NCBI RefSeq assembly: GCF_025660475.1
Contig: NZ_JAOUSF010000004.1
Span: 248,001 to 312,000, forward strand
Direction of reading: 5' to 3'
Source: Perspicuibacillus lycopersici
GTDB lineage: Bacteria; Bacillota; Bacilli; Bacillales; Caldibacillaceae
Length of the DNA: 64,000 nt
Below the pieces are notes generated by a model. That model worked only from the letters and a program-made list of their open reading frames with translations. It searched no databases and was not told the origin of the DNA. Below are positions 41,268 through 50,176 of the stretch, piece by piece. How positions within the stretch are numbered: position 1 is the stretch's first letter; the number at the start of each line of letters is the position of its first letter. Both the position numbers and the translations under genes were made by a program.

Positions 41268-43008
41268 TATTCCTTTTACCTTTAAAGGAAATGAGTTTCT
41301 CAGCTTTAGCATAAATCGTATGGAAGTAGCCGATAGCTTTAGTTACCGCATTAGTATATTACCAGATTCACAGTACAATGCAGCGGCATTTCCATTTATA
41401 ATCGCCCCTGATTCCACTGAAAAGGGTGCGGCAAGTGTCGGTGTAGTAGTGAATGGTCATGAAATAAAAATAATCGAGTATGGGGATAATCACTATCATA
41501 CTGTCATACTAGCCCATGTTGATACTTCGACATGGGTAGATTTAGTATTAGTCTATCTTGAGAAAAAACCATTTTTATATATAAATGGAAGATTAATTGC
41601 CCAAGGAAATAAAAGCAACTATACACATATATATCCTTCCCGAATGATAGGCGGTAATGAGAAAGGGGAGTGTTTCAAAGGGAAAATTCGCGCTATTCAG
41701 CTATGGAAAGAAAGTTTTAGCCATGAAAAAATAGTCCAGATGAAAGAATATCATTCGAATACATTTCCGCATTCGCTTATTTGGAGCCGTGATTTCTTAT
41801 CAGGGGTAGTTTATAAAAACGGCAGTCCATTCAATCCAAAAGTAACGGTAATCATGCCAACCTATAATAAATACCAGGATATTTTAATGACGCTACACTC
41901 ATTGGAATGTCAGACCTTTAATAAACGGGAGTTCGAAATTATCATTTGTGATGATGGTTCCCAAGACAATACATTCCAAATACCGCGAGATTCTGCCTTT
42001 TCCTACTCGATAACGTATATCCGATCCAATCATAATATCGGTCGGCCAAATATGAGAAATTTAGGACTGCAAGCAGCTAGCGGGGAAATAATCGTTTTTC
42101 TCGATGCGGAAATAATCGTAAAGCCAGACTTTATTGACATTCATTATCAGGCACATAAGAAAAAGGACCGCTTAGTAGTATCCGGAAGTTTGGTGCTTCA
42201 TGGAGTTTATACAAGATTTTATCCGGAATACAATGAGATGCAGAAGAAGCAGCTTACACAAATTGTCCAAAACAATCCTTATCAGCGTTTTAATGTGCAG
42301 GAAATGATAAAAAATAACAAGCGGCGGACACTATTAACGAAGGAAAATGTTTATGATCAATCGTATATTCATTACTCCTTTGAAAAGCCATTTGTTCCCA
42401 TTTACAGAGATACGATATTTAAAACATTTGGTAATGAGCTAATAGGCTTTCAATTTCCATGGATTTTATTTTGCACTGGTAATGTGTCAGCGAAGGCTGA
42501 AGGGTTTAGAGAAGTAGGACTATTTGAAGAATACCCTGGATACGGTTGGGATGATCATGAAATGGGGTATCGATTGTACAAGAAGGGGTATTCCTTTATT
42601 AACCATACTAGTTTGATAGGCTATCATCAGGAGCATCCAGTTGCAGCTTCGAACCAAATGGATGCAATGCGAAATTTTGTAAGAATGTTTAGAAAATATA
42701 AAGAAGTGGAAATGAGAGTCTTTGCACTTCACTTTTTAGGAATTGGCTTACCACAAATAAATTCGATACTGGAGGCATTTCAATATTTGCAAGAAAACGA
42801 TCCAACCGATTATTTATCCATTAAAGGTTTATTTCAGGATATGCTCCAATCGATAGCAAGAAGGCTATGGAACGGGGAAAAAATAACGAATCTTACCGAA
42901 GGCTCTAAATTTCATCCGGAGCTTGCCAAATCGGAAGCTAACCGCTTGATGAATAATGAGAGAATCAAGCCATTCCTTTTAATATTTCACTATTTACTAA
43001 CAATATAG
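41260..43008 (+). CDS. LamG-like domain fused to a family 2 glycosyltransferase
   Basis: The 582-residue protein starts with a concanavalin/LamG-like beta-sandwich (about 1-180; SYRISILPDS, VGVVVNGHEIKIIEYGDN, WVDLVLVYLEKKPFLYINGR, FKGKIRAIQLWKES). A GT-A domain follows (about 190-440): KVTVIMPTYNKYQDILMTLH, IIICDDGSQDNT, IVFLDAEIIVKPDF, and the galactosyltransferase-like WDDHEMGYRLYKKGY. The lectin-like front may hold the glycan acceptor, which is inference. The fusion is uncommon. It ends the plus-strand glycan operon. Confidence 0.82.
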   Translation: MFNIPFTFKGNEFLSFSINRMEVADSFSYRISILPDSQYNAAAFPFIIAPDSTEKGAASVGVVVNGHEIKIIEYGDNHYHTVILAHVDTSTWVDLVLVYLEKKPFLYINGRLIAQGNKSNYTHIYPSRMIGGNEKGECFKGKIRAIQLWKESFSHEKIVQMKEYHSNTFPHSLIWSRDFLSGVVYKNGSPFNPKVTVIMPTYNKYQDILMTLHSLECQTFNKREFEIIICDDGSQDNTFQIPRDSAFSYSITYIRSNHNIGRPNMRNLGLQAASGEIIVFLDAEIIVKPDFIDIHYQAHKKKDRLVVSGSLVLHGVYTRFYPEYNEMQKKQLTQIVQNNPYQRFNVQEMIKNNKRRTLLTKENVYDQSYIHYSFEKPFVPIYRDTIFKTFGNELIGFQFPWILFCTGNVSAKAEGFREVGLFEEYPGYGWDDHEMGYRLYKKGYSFINHTSLIGYHQEHPVAASNQMDAMRNFVRMFRKYKEVEMRVFALHFLGIGLPQINSILEAFQYLQENDPTDYLSIKGLFQDMLQSIARRLWNGEKITNLTEGSKFHPELAKSEANRLMNNERIKPFLLIFHYLLTI

Positions 43009-43020
43009 AAACGTAGTAAG

Positions 43021-43042
43021 GGAGGAGAGCACCTCCTTTTTT
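43021..43042 (+). terminator. Terminator of the glycan operon
   Basis: GGAGG (43021-43025) pairs with CCTCC (43032-43036), followed by seven T. The stem is short. Confidence 0.55.
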
Positions 43043-43131
43043 TATGAACGGAAAAAATGGGCTAGGATATAAGTGAATTTTTTGGAAAATTTCTATACCA
43101 ATAATAAGAATTGGATACTTTTGAAAATTGA

Positions 43132-43200
43132 TTGGAGTGAAGGGGCACTCCTGCGGGAATTGTCCGTGACTCGAGAACCCGCAGGAACACAGTGGTGAGG
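43132..43200. repeat. Short Bacillales intergenic repeat (CTCCTGCGGG...CCCGCAGGA)
   Basis: CACTCCTGCGGGAATTG near 43147 and AACCCGCAGGAACACAGTGG near 43177 form an imperfect palindrome, GC-rich against an AT-rich background. This pattern is widespread in intergenic DNA of bacilli and is related to the core of the element at 43387-43618. Confidence 0.6.
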
Positions 43201-43386
43201 AGAATTGGCTAAATATTGAAAGATTAAGAAGCCAGATTTAGCTTCTCTTCTTAGAGTTGGAAAAATATAAATCAAAACTTAATATTGAGTGAGAGCCTTG
43301 ATAGTTTCGTACATATCAGGAGACTCGAGCCTGGCAAGCGGAAACGTCCCTGAAAACGGACATCCATTTTATTCTTATCATAAAAG

Positions 43387-43618
43387 AGGCTGGGACATAA
43401 CAATGGATGTTTAAATGTAAGACGAACAATCATTCGGATAGCGGAGGAAATATACGTAGACTCCTGCGGGAAAAGCATAAGCCGAAGACCCCGCACGAAG
43501 CGTAGCGGAGGAGGAGGATAAGGCCATGCCAGCGGAAAGCGAAGTATATTTCCGGAGTGAATTTACCTACTTAACTTTGTTCGGATTCTCTTACATAAAA
43601 ATACTTTTGTCCCAGCCT
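43387..43618 (+). repeat. Element with GGCTGGGACA terminal inverted repeats
   Basis: AGGCTGGGACA (43387-43397) and TGTCCCAGCCT (43608-43618) are perfect terminal inverted repeats. The 232-base body contains ACTCCTGCGGGAAAAGC, AGACCCCGCACGAAGCGTAG, GCGGAAAGCGAAGTATATTT and other GC-rich segments known from many Bacillales intergenic regions. It has no ORF, so it is MITE-like or a structured repeat. A second, degraded copy is at 17005-17222. It ends nine bases from the stop of the GT4 gene and could also act as its terminator. Confidence 0.85.
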
Positions 43619-43626
43619 TCAGAAGT

Positions 43627-44718
43627 TTACACCTTTTTGTTTTTTGCCTGTTTTAATCGATTAATCATATAAAGAAACTGGGATCCGTATGTTTCAATGC
43701 TAAACTCCTGTTTCACATGATGGAGTGCTGCATAACGGATTTGTTCTCTTAACGTCTTATTTTCCATTAATTCCTTGCCTTCATTGAATGCTTCGGTAAT
43801 ATTTCCAATCGTATAATATTTACCAGTCTGATTATGAATGATTGAATTGCTAACACCATCTGATCGAGTCGAGAGTACTGGGCAAAGACAGCTCATCGCT
43901 TCAACAATAGCATAGCCAAAGCCTTCCGTAATAGAGGTTGAGCATAATAGCCCCCCTGAGTCACCGATCATTGAATAAAAGGTTGCCATCCTTTCATGGG
44001 GAATATTGGAATGGATGATTAAATTCCTTGTTAAGTTTAATGTTTGGATGGTTTGCTGAAACTTCTGCCTTTCGTCTGGTGAGGATAGTGTAGGATCCTC
44101 GAATATCATCAATTGAATATTGGGGTTATATTTCTCGATCAGCTGGTGACCAATGTGCAGAAATTCCGACCAATTTTTATTATTTTCAATTCTGCCAATC
44201 CAAGCAATGATAGGTTGGCCAATTTGTGATTGGGATGGCAGATAGGAAAAATGCTCTATATCGAAGCAATTATTCATAACAAAGGTCTGTGGTAAATTTG
44301 GCAAAGCTTGAAGAATCGCTAAAATATGTGGTGTTTTCGATACTAAAATCGCGTCCGCAAATTTAGAAATAAGGTAGGAGGCTTTTTTAAGTTCTCTTTG
44401 TGCTGTTTTCTCTGTTCCAAGTCCTTGAATTTCATATATTAGCAAACCTGTATATCCTATTTTTCTAAATCGAGAAAGTCCAATATAATCAGAGGTTAAA
44501 ACAATGGCAGTATAGTTGCCATTTTGGATGATTTTCGCAATCTCCTCGTTATTATCAGTAACAAATGTCCGTCCTTCATGTATATTTATTAATTCACGCT
44601 TTTTTTGATAGTAAAGAAAATCACAATGAATTCCATATTTCTTTAAAGCAATCGATCTTTGCCGATTGAGAGTTTCCACACCTCCGCTTGGAAGATAGTA
44701 AACAAATAAAATATTCAT
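43627..44718 (-). CDS. Family 4 glycosyltransferase
   Basis: A 363-residue GT-B enzyme: NILFVYYLPSGGVETLNRQR at the start (glycine-rich acceptor loop), IIAWIGRIENNKNWSEFL in the middle, and the EX7E donor motif in SITEGFGYAIVEAMSCLCPV. Retaining transfer from a nucleotide sugar is expected. It heads away from the plus-strand glycan operon but probably shares its pathway. AGGAGG precedes the ATG. Confidence 0.88.
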   Translation of the reverse strand: MNILFVYYLPSGGVETLNRQRSIALKKYGIHCDFLYYQKKRELINIHEGRTFVTDNNEEIAKIIQNGNYTAIVLTSDYIGLSRFRKIGYTGLLIYEIQGLGTEKTAQRELKKASYLISKFADAILVSKTPHILAILQALPNLPQTFVMNNCFDIEHFSYLPSQSQIGQPIIAWIGRIENNKNWSEFLHIGHQLIEKYNPNIQLMIFEDPTLSSPDERQKFQQTIQTLNLTRNLIIHSNIPHERMATFYSMIGDSGGLLCSTSITEGFGYAIVEAMSCLCPVLSTRSDGVSNSIIHNQTGKYYTIGNITEAFNEGKELMENKTLREQIRYAALHHVKQEFSIETYGSQFLYMINRLKQAKNKKV

Positions 44719-44770
44719 GTAGTTTCCTCCTGAATCCTTTGGCCAATGATGGAATGGTTGTAATCGTTAA

Positions 44771-45637
44771 TTAAAAGTCAATTGTAAACTTATGGAAGTA
44801 CCAGTCATCCGTATGGACTCTCCTCTTGAAATAATTTCTCCTTTGATCTAATCCACCATTTTTTACTACTTTTCGTTCAATTTCCCTCGCCTTTGTGTGA
44901 AGCATTAGTTTTTTGCATTTCTGGATTCTTTCAATTGTAAAGTGAGAATAGGCCATTCTTAGTAAGTTATAAAAAAAGTCTTCATATCGAACCTCATATG
45001 GGAGCTGCTTTTTGAAAAAATGGAGAATCTTTACCGTTGGAAGTACATGGCAGCGATAGCCAAACAGCCATAATTTTATCGAAAATTCGACATCTTCATG
45101 CCCCCAAGTGGGAAAACCTTTGTCAAAACCACCTACTTCCGCAAAAATCCTTTGGCTAATTGCCAAACAGGCACCGGGTAAGATTGCAGTTTCACTTAAA
45201 CCATCCGGCTTAGCATTCCATTTAATTCGTAGATTCGGCAAAAGTGTTTGACCAAACCCGATGAAATCGTCATTATTAAATGAACCGATAGCAGGTGAAA
45301 CGGCATCTGTCTGCTGTAAATGTAGCGGCTCTAAAAGTCGATCAATCCACCAATCCTCAAACTGGAGATGAGCATCACAAAATATTAAATAGTCACTATC
45401 TGCATGACTAGCCCCAAGATTTCTGGCGTTTGCAGCACCGATTCCTTCCGTCACGATAAGGTTGATAGATTCTTTTTTCTCATAGCTATTCAAAAAATCA
45501 CAGCATCCGTCGTTAGACCCGTCATTAACGATAATAATTTTGAATGTAGTGTTCGTTTTTTTGGAAAAAAGGGAATCCAAAGTATTTTTTAATTGTATTC
45601 CCTCATTTTTCACAGGGAATATAATAGAGACGTCCAT
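44771..45637 (-). CDS. Family 2 glycosyltransferase, GalNAc-transferase-like
   Basis: The 288-residue protein has DVSIIFPVKNEGIQLKNTLD, IIIVNDGSNDGCCDF, YLIFCDAHLQFEDWWIDRLL (Asp-X-His metal site) and WGHEDVEFSIKLWLFGYRC. The last two resemble polypeptide GalNAc-transferases, which would fit protein O-glycosylation of a surface protein (inference). AAGGGGGATGAA precedes the ATG. It is transcribed with the GT4 gene, 52 bases apart. Confidence 0.85.
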   Translation of the reverse strand: MDVSIIFPVKNEGIQLKNTLDSLFSKKTNTTFKIIIVNDGSNDGCCDFLNSYEKKESINLIVTEGIGAANARNLGASHADSDYLIFCDAHLQFEDWWIDRLLEPLHLQQTDAVSPAIGSFNNDDFIGFGQTLLPNLRIKWNAKPDGLSETAILPGACLAISQRIFAEVGGFDKGFPTWGHEDVEFSIKLWLFGYRCHVLPTVKILHFFKKQLPYEVRYEDFFYNLLRMAYSHFTIERIQKCKKLMLHTKAREIERKVVKNGGLDQRRNYFKRRVHTDDWYFHKFTIDF

Positions 45638-45731
45638 GATTCATCCCCCTTCACAGCAATATTTTGAATGTAATCTCTAGCAATCTGTAAAAGAGCTACA
45701 ATTAATAGATGGAAAGCAAACGGAATAACAA

Positions 45732-46640
45732 CTATTTTCTTAAATGTCTAAAGGGGTCCACAGCGGTTGGCTGAGTAAGGAATTGGTTATTTCGTAAAAA
45801 GTTCCCTTCTGCAAAGGAAGTAAGGTTAGTAGATGTCATTACATTAGCTATGTTTCTTCTAACAGTGGTTGGCTTAGCTATAGATTGCTGCCAACCAGGA
45901 TTCCGATTTTGGAGATTATTAGTAGGAAGATTTTGGTTCGATTGCTGCTCCTTTTGATTAGTGAACGCTACTGGGGTTTTTTGTTTAATGGAATCATAGG
46001 AAAATTGAAAAGTTTTAATCGGATTTTCCAGACTTTTATGTGGATGATGCATGATTTTTGAAGGGTTGCTTCTATTCTCTGGCTGTTTATCCATATTTTT
46101 TTTACTTGTAGGCATTACTTTATCTCTGTGATATATGAACTTGCTGTTTGCTTTTGTACTGGCATTATTTAAATTCACTGATTGGTGGTGAACGGATGAA
46201 GTATTGCCATTTTCTTCATTTGTTCCTTTTTTGGATACTTGAAAATTTCCTCTTTCATTTCCTTCATATTTTTTTAATTTATTTCTTAGCTTCTCGTTTT
46301 CCTCCTTTAATTCGGAAATAGTCTCCTCCAGTCTTGTGATGACATCTGTTTTTTCTCGTAAGTTTGTTTTTAATTCTGTACGTAAATCCTGGATTTGTGC
46401 GAGATAATGATTTTTCGTAGAGGTTTGTTCATTTTCTTGTTTTTGTATAGTCCTTTGTAGTCTTTCTGTTTCTTTCGTTAAGTTATTTATCGTTTGCTTG
46501 AGGTGTTTAATATGGCTATTGTTGTATTCCTGCTCATACTTTTCTGCTTTTCGTTTGTGTTTTTCGACCTCTGCTTTTAAATGGATAATCATTTGTTCCA
46601 TCTGTACCGGGGTAAGTTTTGTTTTCTTCTCATATTTCAT
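45732..46640 (-). CDS. Coiled-coil protein with Asn/Gln-rich tail
   Basis: A 302-residue protein when started at ATG 46640 behind TTGGAG. Residues about 10-140 form a long heptad-patterned coiled coil rich in Glu, Lys and Leu. The second half is unstructured, rich in Asn, Gln, Ser and Thr, with several His. No membrane segment or signal peptide is seen. This build is common for spore-coat scaffold proteins and the gene sits among spore-surface candidates, but no named family is recognised. Confidence 0.65.
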   Translation of the reverse strand: MKYEKKTKLTPVQMEQMIIHLKAEVEKHKRKAEKYEQEYNNSHIKHLKQTINNLTKETERLQRTIQKQENEQTSTKNHYLAQIQDLRTELKTNLREKTDVITRLEETISELKEENEKLRNKLKKYEGNERGNFQVSKKGTNEENGNTSSVHHQSVNLNNASTKANSKFIYHRDKVMPTSKKNMDKQPENRSNPSKIMHHPHKSLENPIKTFQFSYDSIKQKTPVAFTNQKEQQSNQNLPTNNLQNRNPGWQQSIAKPTTVRRNIANVMTSTNLTSFAEGNFLRNNQFLTQPTAVDPFRHLRK

Positions 46641-46924
46641 CGCTAATCTGCTCCAATGTATTAAGATTTGCACTGCCCATCACCTAATCACACCATTCGA
46701 TTAAGGTAATAGAATAATAATAAAAATAAATAACAAATCCGTATCTTTTTTCTTGTATGAAAAAGGAAGTTTTCATCTTAAAATATGCGATTGTTTTTCA
46801 AATGGTGACAAGGACATAGTGAAATGCTAATGAATAGGGGGTTTTAACATTTGGGAATGGAGAATCATATAATGGTCATCGTATGTCACATATATTCGCA
46901 CCAATCGATGAGAGGTGAAGAGAA

Positions 46925-48136
46925 ATGGAAGTTTTTCTAGGCAATACGAATTGTTATTCCATCCCGGATGAAACGGTGCCAGCGTTTTATTATTGCTGCC
47001 GTGCATGGGGATTTCAGGTGGATATGGATGTAACCGCAGGAAGGATAACATTACTTCCTGGATTATCGAATAAACGTATCCTGTTATTGCGGGATCAACA
47101 TTTACAAAGCTCGTTACGAATGGAACGATATGAGGAGCAAATGCTTCAATTTATCCAAAATAGCTTAAAGAGCAGTGGCGTACAATATAGCCAATCAGAG
47201 CAGGAAAAGGTGGAGGCGTTAGATCTTAGCCTGTCCATATTTATTAGTCAGCTACCATATTTACAAGATACAACATTGGAAATCTACTGTTCGCCAGCAG
47301 AATTTGCAGCAGAATGGATAAATGAGATCAAGTCCGAGTGCGAGAAACATACTATTAAACTAGTGATTCATGAAATAGATGAGAAAGAAACCTATCAAAA
47401 AGTAGCGTGTCATATTTTGTATCCAATGGAAATGGAGGCATCCTTTTGGGAAAAGGTAGGAAAAAGCTTGGCTGCTATTCTATCATTAGGATTACTTCAC
47501 AAGCTTCAAGGGGATAACAGACAATCTCTCCTTTCTATTTTCCCTCTGGAGCACTGGCTAAAAGCTTTCACCACAACCATGGCTAATAAGGAGATTGCAT
47601 TAATAGAAGAAACTGCTCAAGAGATAATGGATACTCAAGTACAAAGGAATCAACCAGCTCAGAAAAATATACTTGCACGCGCAGAGTCATTCTTTGATTA
47701 TCATCTCTTCCTAATGAAAAATAAAACACCGAAAATATTTGGTGGCTTATCACTCAAAAATACTGGGAACGTTCTATTACGAAACCCTATTATTTGTTTT
47801 CGTATATCGCCACCAGGTAGTGTTAGCTTTAATGGTCAAATTTTACCTCCAAATGCAATCCAAACACAAGGCATTCAAACGTCGGATGGTCCTAAAGGAT
47901 GGCGCTATATGTATGACCATTGGCAGGAGGATGCACAAGAAAAAGGAGAAATATGGATATGTCCAATAAACGAGCTAACAATTGCCCCAGATGAAAATAT
48001 TAGCCTATCCAACATCCAAATGAAGGTGAATGACATGGAACATGTCAATTCTATTAAAATAGAAGCCTATACTTTCTTCTCTGAACATAAGCTAGAAATC
48101 GTTTCTAATAATAAAATCTCGTTATTATTAAATTAA
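46925..48136 (+). CDS. Unknown 403-residue protein, possibly spore-related
   Basis: I do not recognise this gene. It begins MEVFLGNTNCYSIPDETVPA and has an early segment like a SpoIID/CwlD-type or N-acetylmuramoyl-amidase-like ILLLRDQHLQSSLRMERYEE, but no complete motif. The C-terminal half (about 260-403) is beta-rich: FGGLSLKNTGNVLLRNPIIC, FRISPPGSVSFNGQILPPNA, and GWRYMYDHWQEDAQEKGEIW. AGAGGTGAAGAGAA precedes the ATG. It is divergent from the coiled-coil gene and convergent with the JAMM gene. Confidence 0.7.
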   Translation: MEVFLGNTNCYSIPDETVPAFYYCCRAWGFQVDMDVTAGRITLLPGLSNKRILLLRDQHLQSSLRMERYEEQMLQFIQNSLKSSGVQYSQSEQEKVEALDLSLSIFISQLPYLQDTTLEIYCSPAEFAAEWINEIKSECEKHTIKLVIHEIDEKETYQKVACHILYPMEMEASFWEKVGKSLAAILSLGLLHKLQGDNRQSLLSIFPLEHWLKAFTTTMANKEIALIEETAQEIMDTQVQRNQPAQKNILARAESFFDYHLFLMKNKTPKIFGGLSLKNTGNVLLRNPIICFRISPPGSVSFNGQILPPNAIQTQGIQTSDGPKGWRYMYDHWQEDAQEKGEIWICPINELTIAPDENISLSNIQMKVNDMEHVNSIKIEAYTFFSEHKLEIVSNNKISLLLN

Positions 48137-48138
48137 AC

Positions 48139-48176
48139 AAGTAGCCGATGAACAGCGATAGGATCATCGGCTACTT
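48139..48176. terminator. Strong bidirectional terminator
   Basis: AAGTAGCCGATGA (48139-48151) pairs perfectly with TCATCGGCTACTT (48164-48176) between convergent genes. Confidence 0.9.
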
Positions 48177-48219
48177 AAGCTTGTTATAAAAGGCAATGAT
48201 TTATGCTGAGTAGCTATTT

Positions 48220-48675
48220 TTAGTCAATTTGTTTAATAACTAAAGGACTGACTTGCTTGCTCACAATTTTATATGCCCTAACGTCCGGTTTTCGATTTTT
48301 TAAGGAAACAATTATATAGCTCAATTCCGGGTAATTGTGATATTTAATATCTCCAGGAGATGGAATTGCCGGCGCAGTAGGGTGTGAGTGATAAATCGCC
48401 AGTAATTGCTCCTGCTTTGCTTCAATTAAATGGAATACTTTCTCTATATCATGTACTGACATCGAAAAAGAAACCTCACTGTAATCCATATTTTTCATTG
48501 GCCAAATAGAACAAATAGTACCATTTTTTCCAGATAATATTCCACATGCTTCAAGTGGGAGTTCCATTTTACAATGATTGACTATTGATTGATACGTATG
48601 ACTTGTCATCACCAGTTGTGCTTGTTTTAATTTGAATTTATCTGCTTTTACCGCAGCAGCCTTTTCCTTTTCCAC
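48220..48675 (-). CDS. JAMM/MPN metallopeptidase, M67 family
   Basis: The 151-residue protein has the JAMM zinc site: catalytic Glu in LPLEACGILSGKNG and IYHSHPTAPAIPSPGDIKYH (His-X-His-Pro...Ser...Asp). Bacterial members cleave isopeptide or ubiquitin-like conjugates or sulfur-carrier fusions, usually with ThiF and ThiS partners, which are absent here. GTG 48675 begins a Lys/Ala-rich extension; ATG 48609 is an alternative without a good site. The start overlaps the small upstream gene by 38 bases, so they are coupled. Confidence 0.85.
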   Translation of the reverse strand: MEKEKAAAVKADKFKLKQAQLVMTSHTYQSIVNHCKMELPLEACGILSGKNGTICSIWPMKNMDYSEVSFSMSVHDIEKVFHLIEAKQEQLLAIYHSHPTAPAIPSPGDIKYHNYPELSYIIVSLKNRKPDVRAYKIVSKQVSPLVIKQID

Positions 48676-48787
48676 TGGATGATTGAACTTGGATCCTTGC
48701 TGGTTTAGCCTTGGGAATTTTCACTGTATTATTTTTCGGTAGGCCTAATTTTTGTCTAACCTTCTTAGTTAATTTGCTATTGCTCAA
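48638..48787 (-). CDS. Small Lys-rich protein ending CCGKSR
   Basis: A 49-residue basic protein from TTG 48787, eight bases after AAGGAG: SNSKLTKKVRQKLGLPKNNT, then VKIPKAKPARIQVQSSSGKG and KGCCGKSR. The open frame reaches back to an ATG at 48919, but that would cross a terminator hairpin. It overlaps the JAMM peptidase gene by 38 bases. A Gly-rich, Cys-Cys tail next to an isopeptidase invites the idea of a conjugation partner, but no C-terminal Gly-Gly is present. Confidence 0.5.
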   Translation of the reverse strand: MSNSKLTKKVRQKLGLPKNNTVKIPKAKPARIQVQSSSGKGKGCCGKSR

Positions 48788-48910
48788 ATGACCCATCTCC
48801 TTAAAATCTATTAAAAGGTATTTAATAAACTGTCTTTGATTGGCTGAACATTCGTTATAAAATTTAATAATAGGAATTTGGAATATAAGAACATGCTGTT
48901 TCTTAAAATT

Positions 48911-48948
48911 ATCGTGCATTCCGATTGTCTGGATGCGGAATGCACGAT
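48911..48948. repeat. Perfect 13-bp inverted repeat
   Basis: ATCGTGCATTCCG (48911-48923) and CGGAATGCACGAT (48936-48948) form a strong hairpin between two minus-strand genes. It lacks a T-tract on the minus strand, so attenuation or RNA stability is possible. Confidence 0.7.
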
Positions 48949-48968
48949 GCTGTATTTATCAATTAAAA

Positions 48969-48996
48969 ACCAGGAGAAGAAATCCCTTTTCCTGGT
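48969..48996 (-). terminator. Rho-independent terminator of the Cys-rich coat-like gene
   Basis: On the minus strand ACCAGGAAAAG pairs with CTTCTCCTGGT, then five T. It lies 32 bases past the stop at 49028. Confidence 0.8.
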
Positions 48997-49027
48997 GTTA
49001 CAAAAATGAATGATTGGGAATACAATA

Positions 49028-50176
49028 TTATAAACTGCTGCAAGGTGCTACTTCTACTTCTAGACCAACATTTGTGACATCTGTAAGAGCAATTGTCACG
49101 ATAGCAGTTGCGCTTGTAATAGTGATAGTTGCACTGTCTCCAACTGGGTCGACATCAGTCATTGTTAGTGTAAATGTTGCATTTTCTGATACACCGCCAG
49201 AAGGTGAGAATATTCCAGTACCTGTTACTGTTAACCCGTTTGTACCTACAGGTGTTGGTTGATTAAAATCAGTTGCAGTAAATGTAAAGCTTTGATCTAG
49301 TTCATCCTCAGGTGTAGCCATTGGAGTTGGTGTTGCTCCAGGTGTTTCGAGGAAGTTAATTTGAATTCTGCTATTCGCAAGATTACAATCATCAGCGATT
49401 AATGCAGTAAAATCAATTTCACCAGTTGGTGTAGTTGTAAATACCTGTCTAGCAGCTATGCCACCTGTTGCAGCAGCACCTTCAATGTAGCTGAGTGTAA
49501 CTGGTCCTGTATATTCTGCCGCACCTTGAACAACGGTCGAAGGAGCTGGGAAGAATGTAGGACATTGTGGTGGAAATTCTGGGAATGGGCACGCAACCTC
49601 TTGTTCAGGAATTGGAATAATTTGACGAGGTCCGCAGAATCTAGCTTCTACTTCTAATGCCACTTCTGCTTCGACACGAATGGATGGACAAATAACAACA
49701 TCCAATACGACTACATTCCCTAACATTTGATTATACACAGCGTTGCATTGTACTTGATAAATTTGGCAGTTAATCTCTGTGCCTTCAGGGAAGCAAAGAA
49801 TAACATCATCTACATAACCGACAGGTGTTACAAAACTACATAATGGAGCACCGTTGCATAAGAATTGTACGTTTATTTGTACTTGAAATGCTAATGTAAC
49901 AATTTGTGCACCTGGAACGCCGATATCCGTAGGAACTGCTCCTACTAAATCACAGCTTCTTCCTGCCACTACTTCTGAACAAGTAACAGATATAGTATTG
50001 CCTTCTTCCAGGCATTCTGTAATTTGGTCTAAGCATTCTTCAGGAATAGTTACATTAGATCTTTCACGATTTGTTAGTGTAACCCAATCGTAGATTTTAG
50101 TAACTCTTATACATTCAGGGCCAATAGGGTTGGGGTCAACTTGCTGTCCCTGGATTGCTTTAATCCTTTTCTGCAT
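49028..50176 (-). CDS. Cys-rich SPOCS-like spore-coat protein
   Basis: The 382-residue protein begins at ATG 50176 behind AAAGGA. Residues about 1-200 are beta-rich with paired Cys: GPECIRVTKIYDWVTLTNRE, IPEECLDQITECLEEGN, VLCFPEGTEINCQIYQVQC, and VEAEVALEVEARFCGPRQII. This is the pattern of uncharacterised SPOCS/DUF3794-type spore-coat proteins of bacilli, by memory of the pattern. The second half is low-complexity Thr/Ala/Pro-rich, ending VEVAPCSSL, and could be an O-glycosylation target of the nearby glycosyltransferases (inference). Confidence 0.72.
   Translation of the reverse strand: MQKRIKAIQGQQVDPNPIGPECIRVTKIYDWVTLTNRERSNVTIPEECLDQITECLEEGNTISVTCSEVVAGRSCDLVGAVPTDIGVPGAQIVTLAFQVQINVQFLCNGAPLCSFVTPVGYVDDVILCFPEGTEINCQIYQVQCNAVYNQMLGNVVVLDVVICPSIRVEAEVALEVEARFCGPRQIIPIPEQEVACPFPEFPPQCPTFFPAPSTVVQGAAEYTGPVTLSYIEGAAATGGIAARQVFTTTPTGEIDFTALIADDCNLANSRIQINFLETPGATPTPMATPEDELDQSFTFTATDFNQPTPVGTNGLTVTGTGIFSPSGGVSENATFTLTMTDVDPVGDSATITITSATAIVTIALTDVTNVGLEVEVAPCSSL

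Noticed and set aside
43387-43618. Insertion sequence
   Set aside because: It has terminal inverted repeats but no transposase ORF; only a non-autonomous or structural repeat can be supported.
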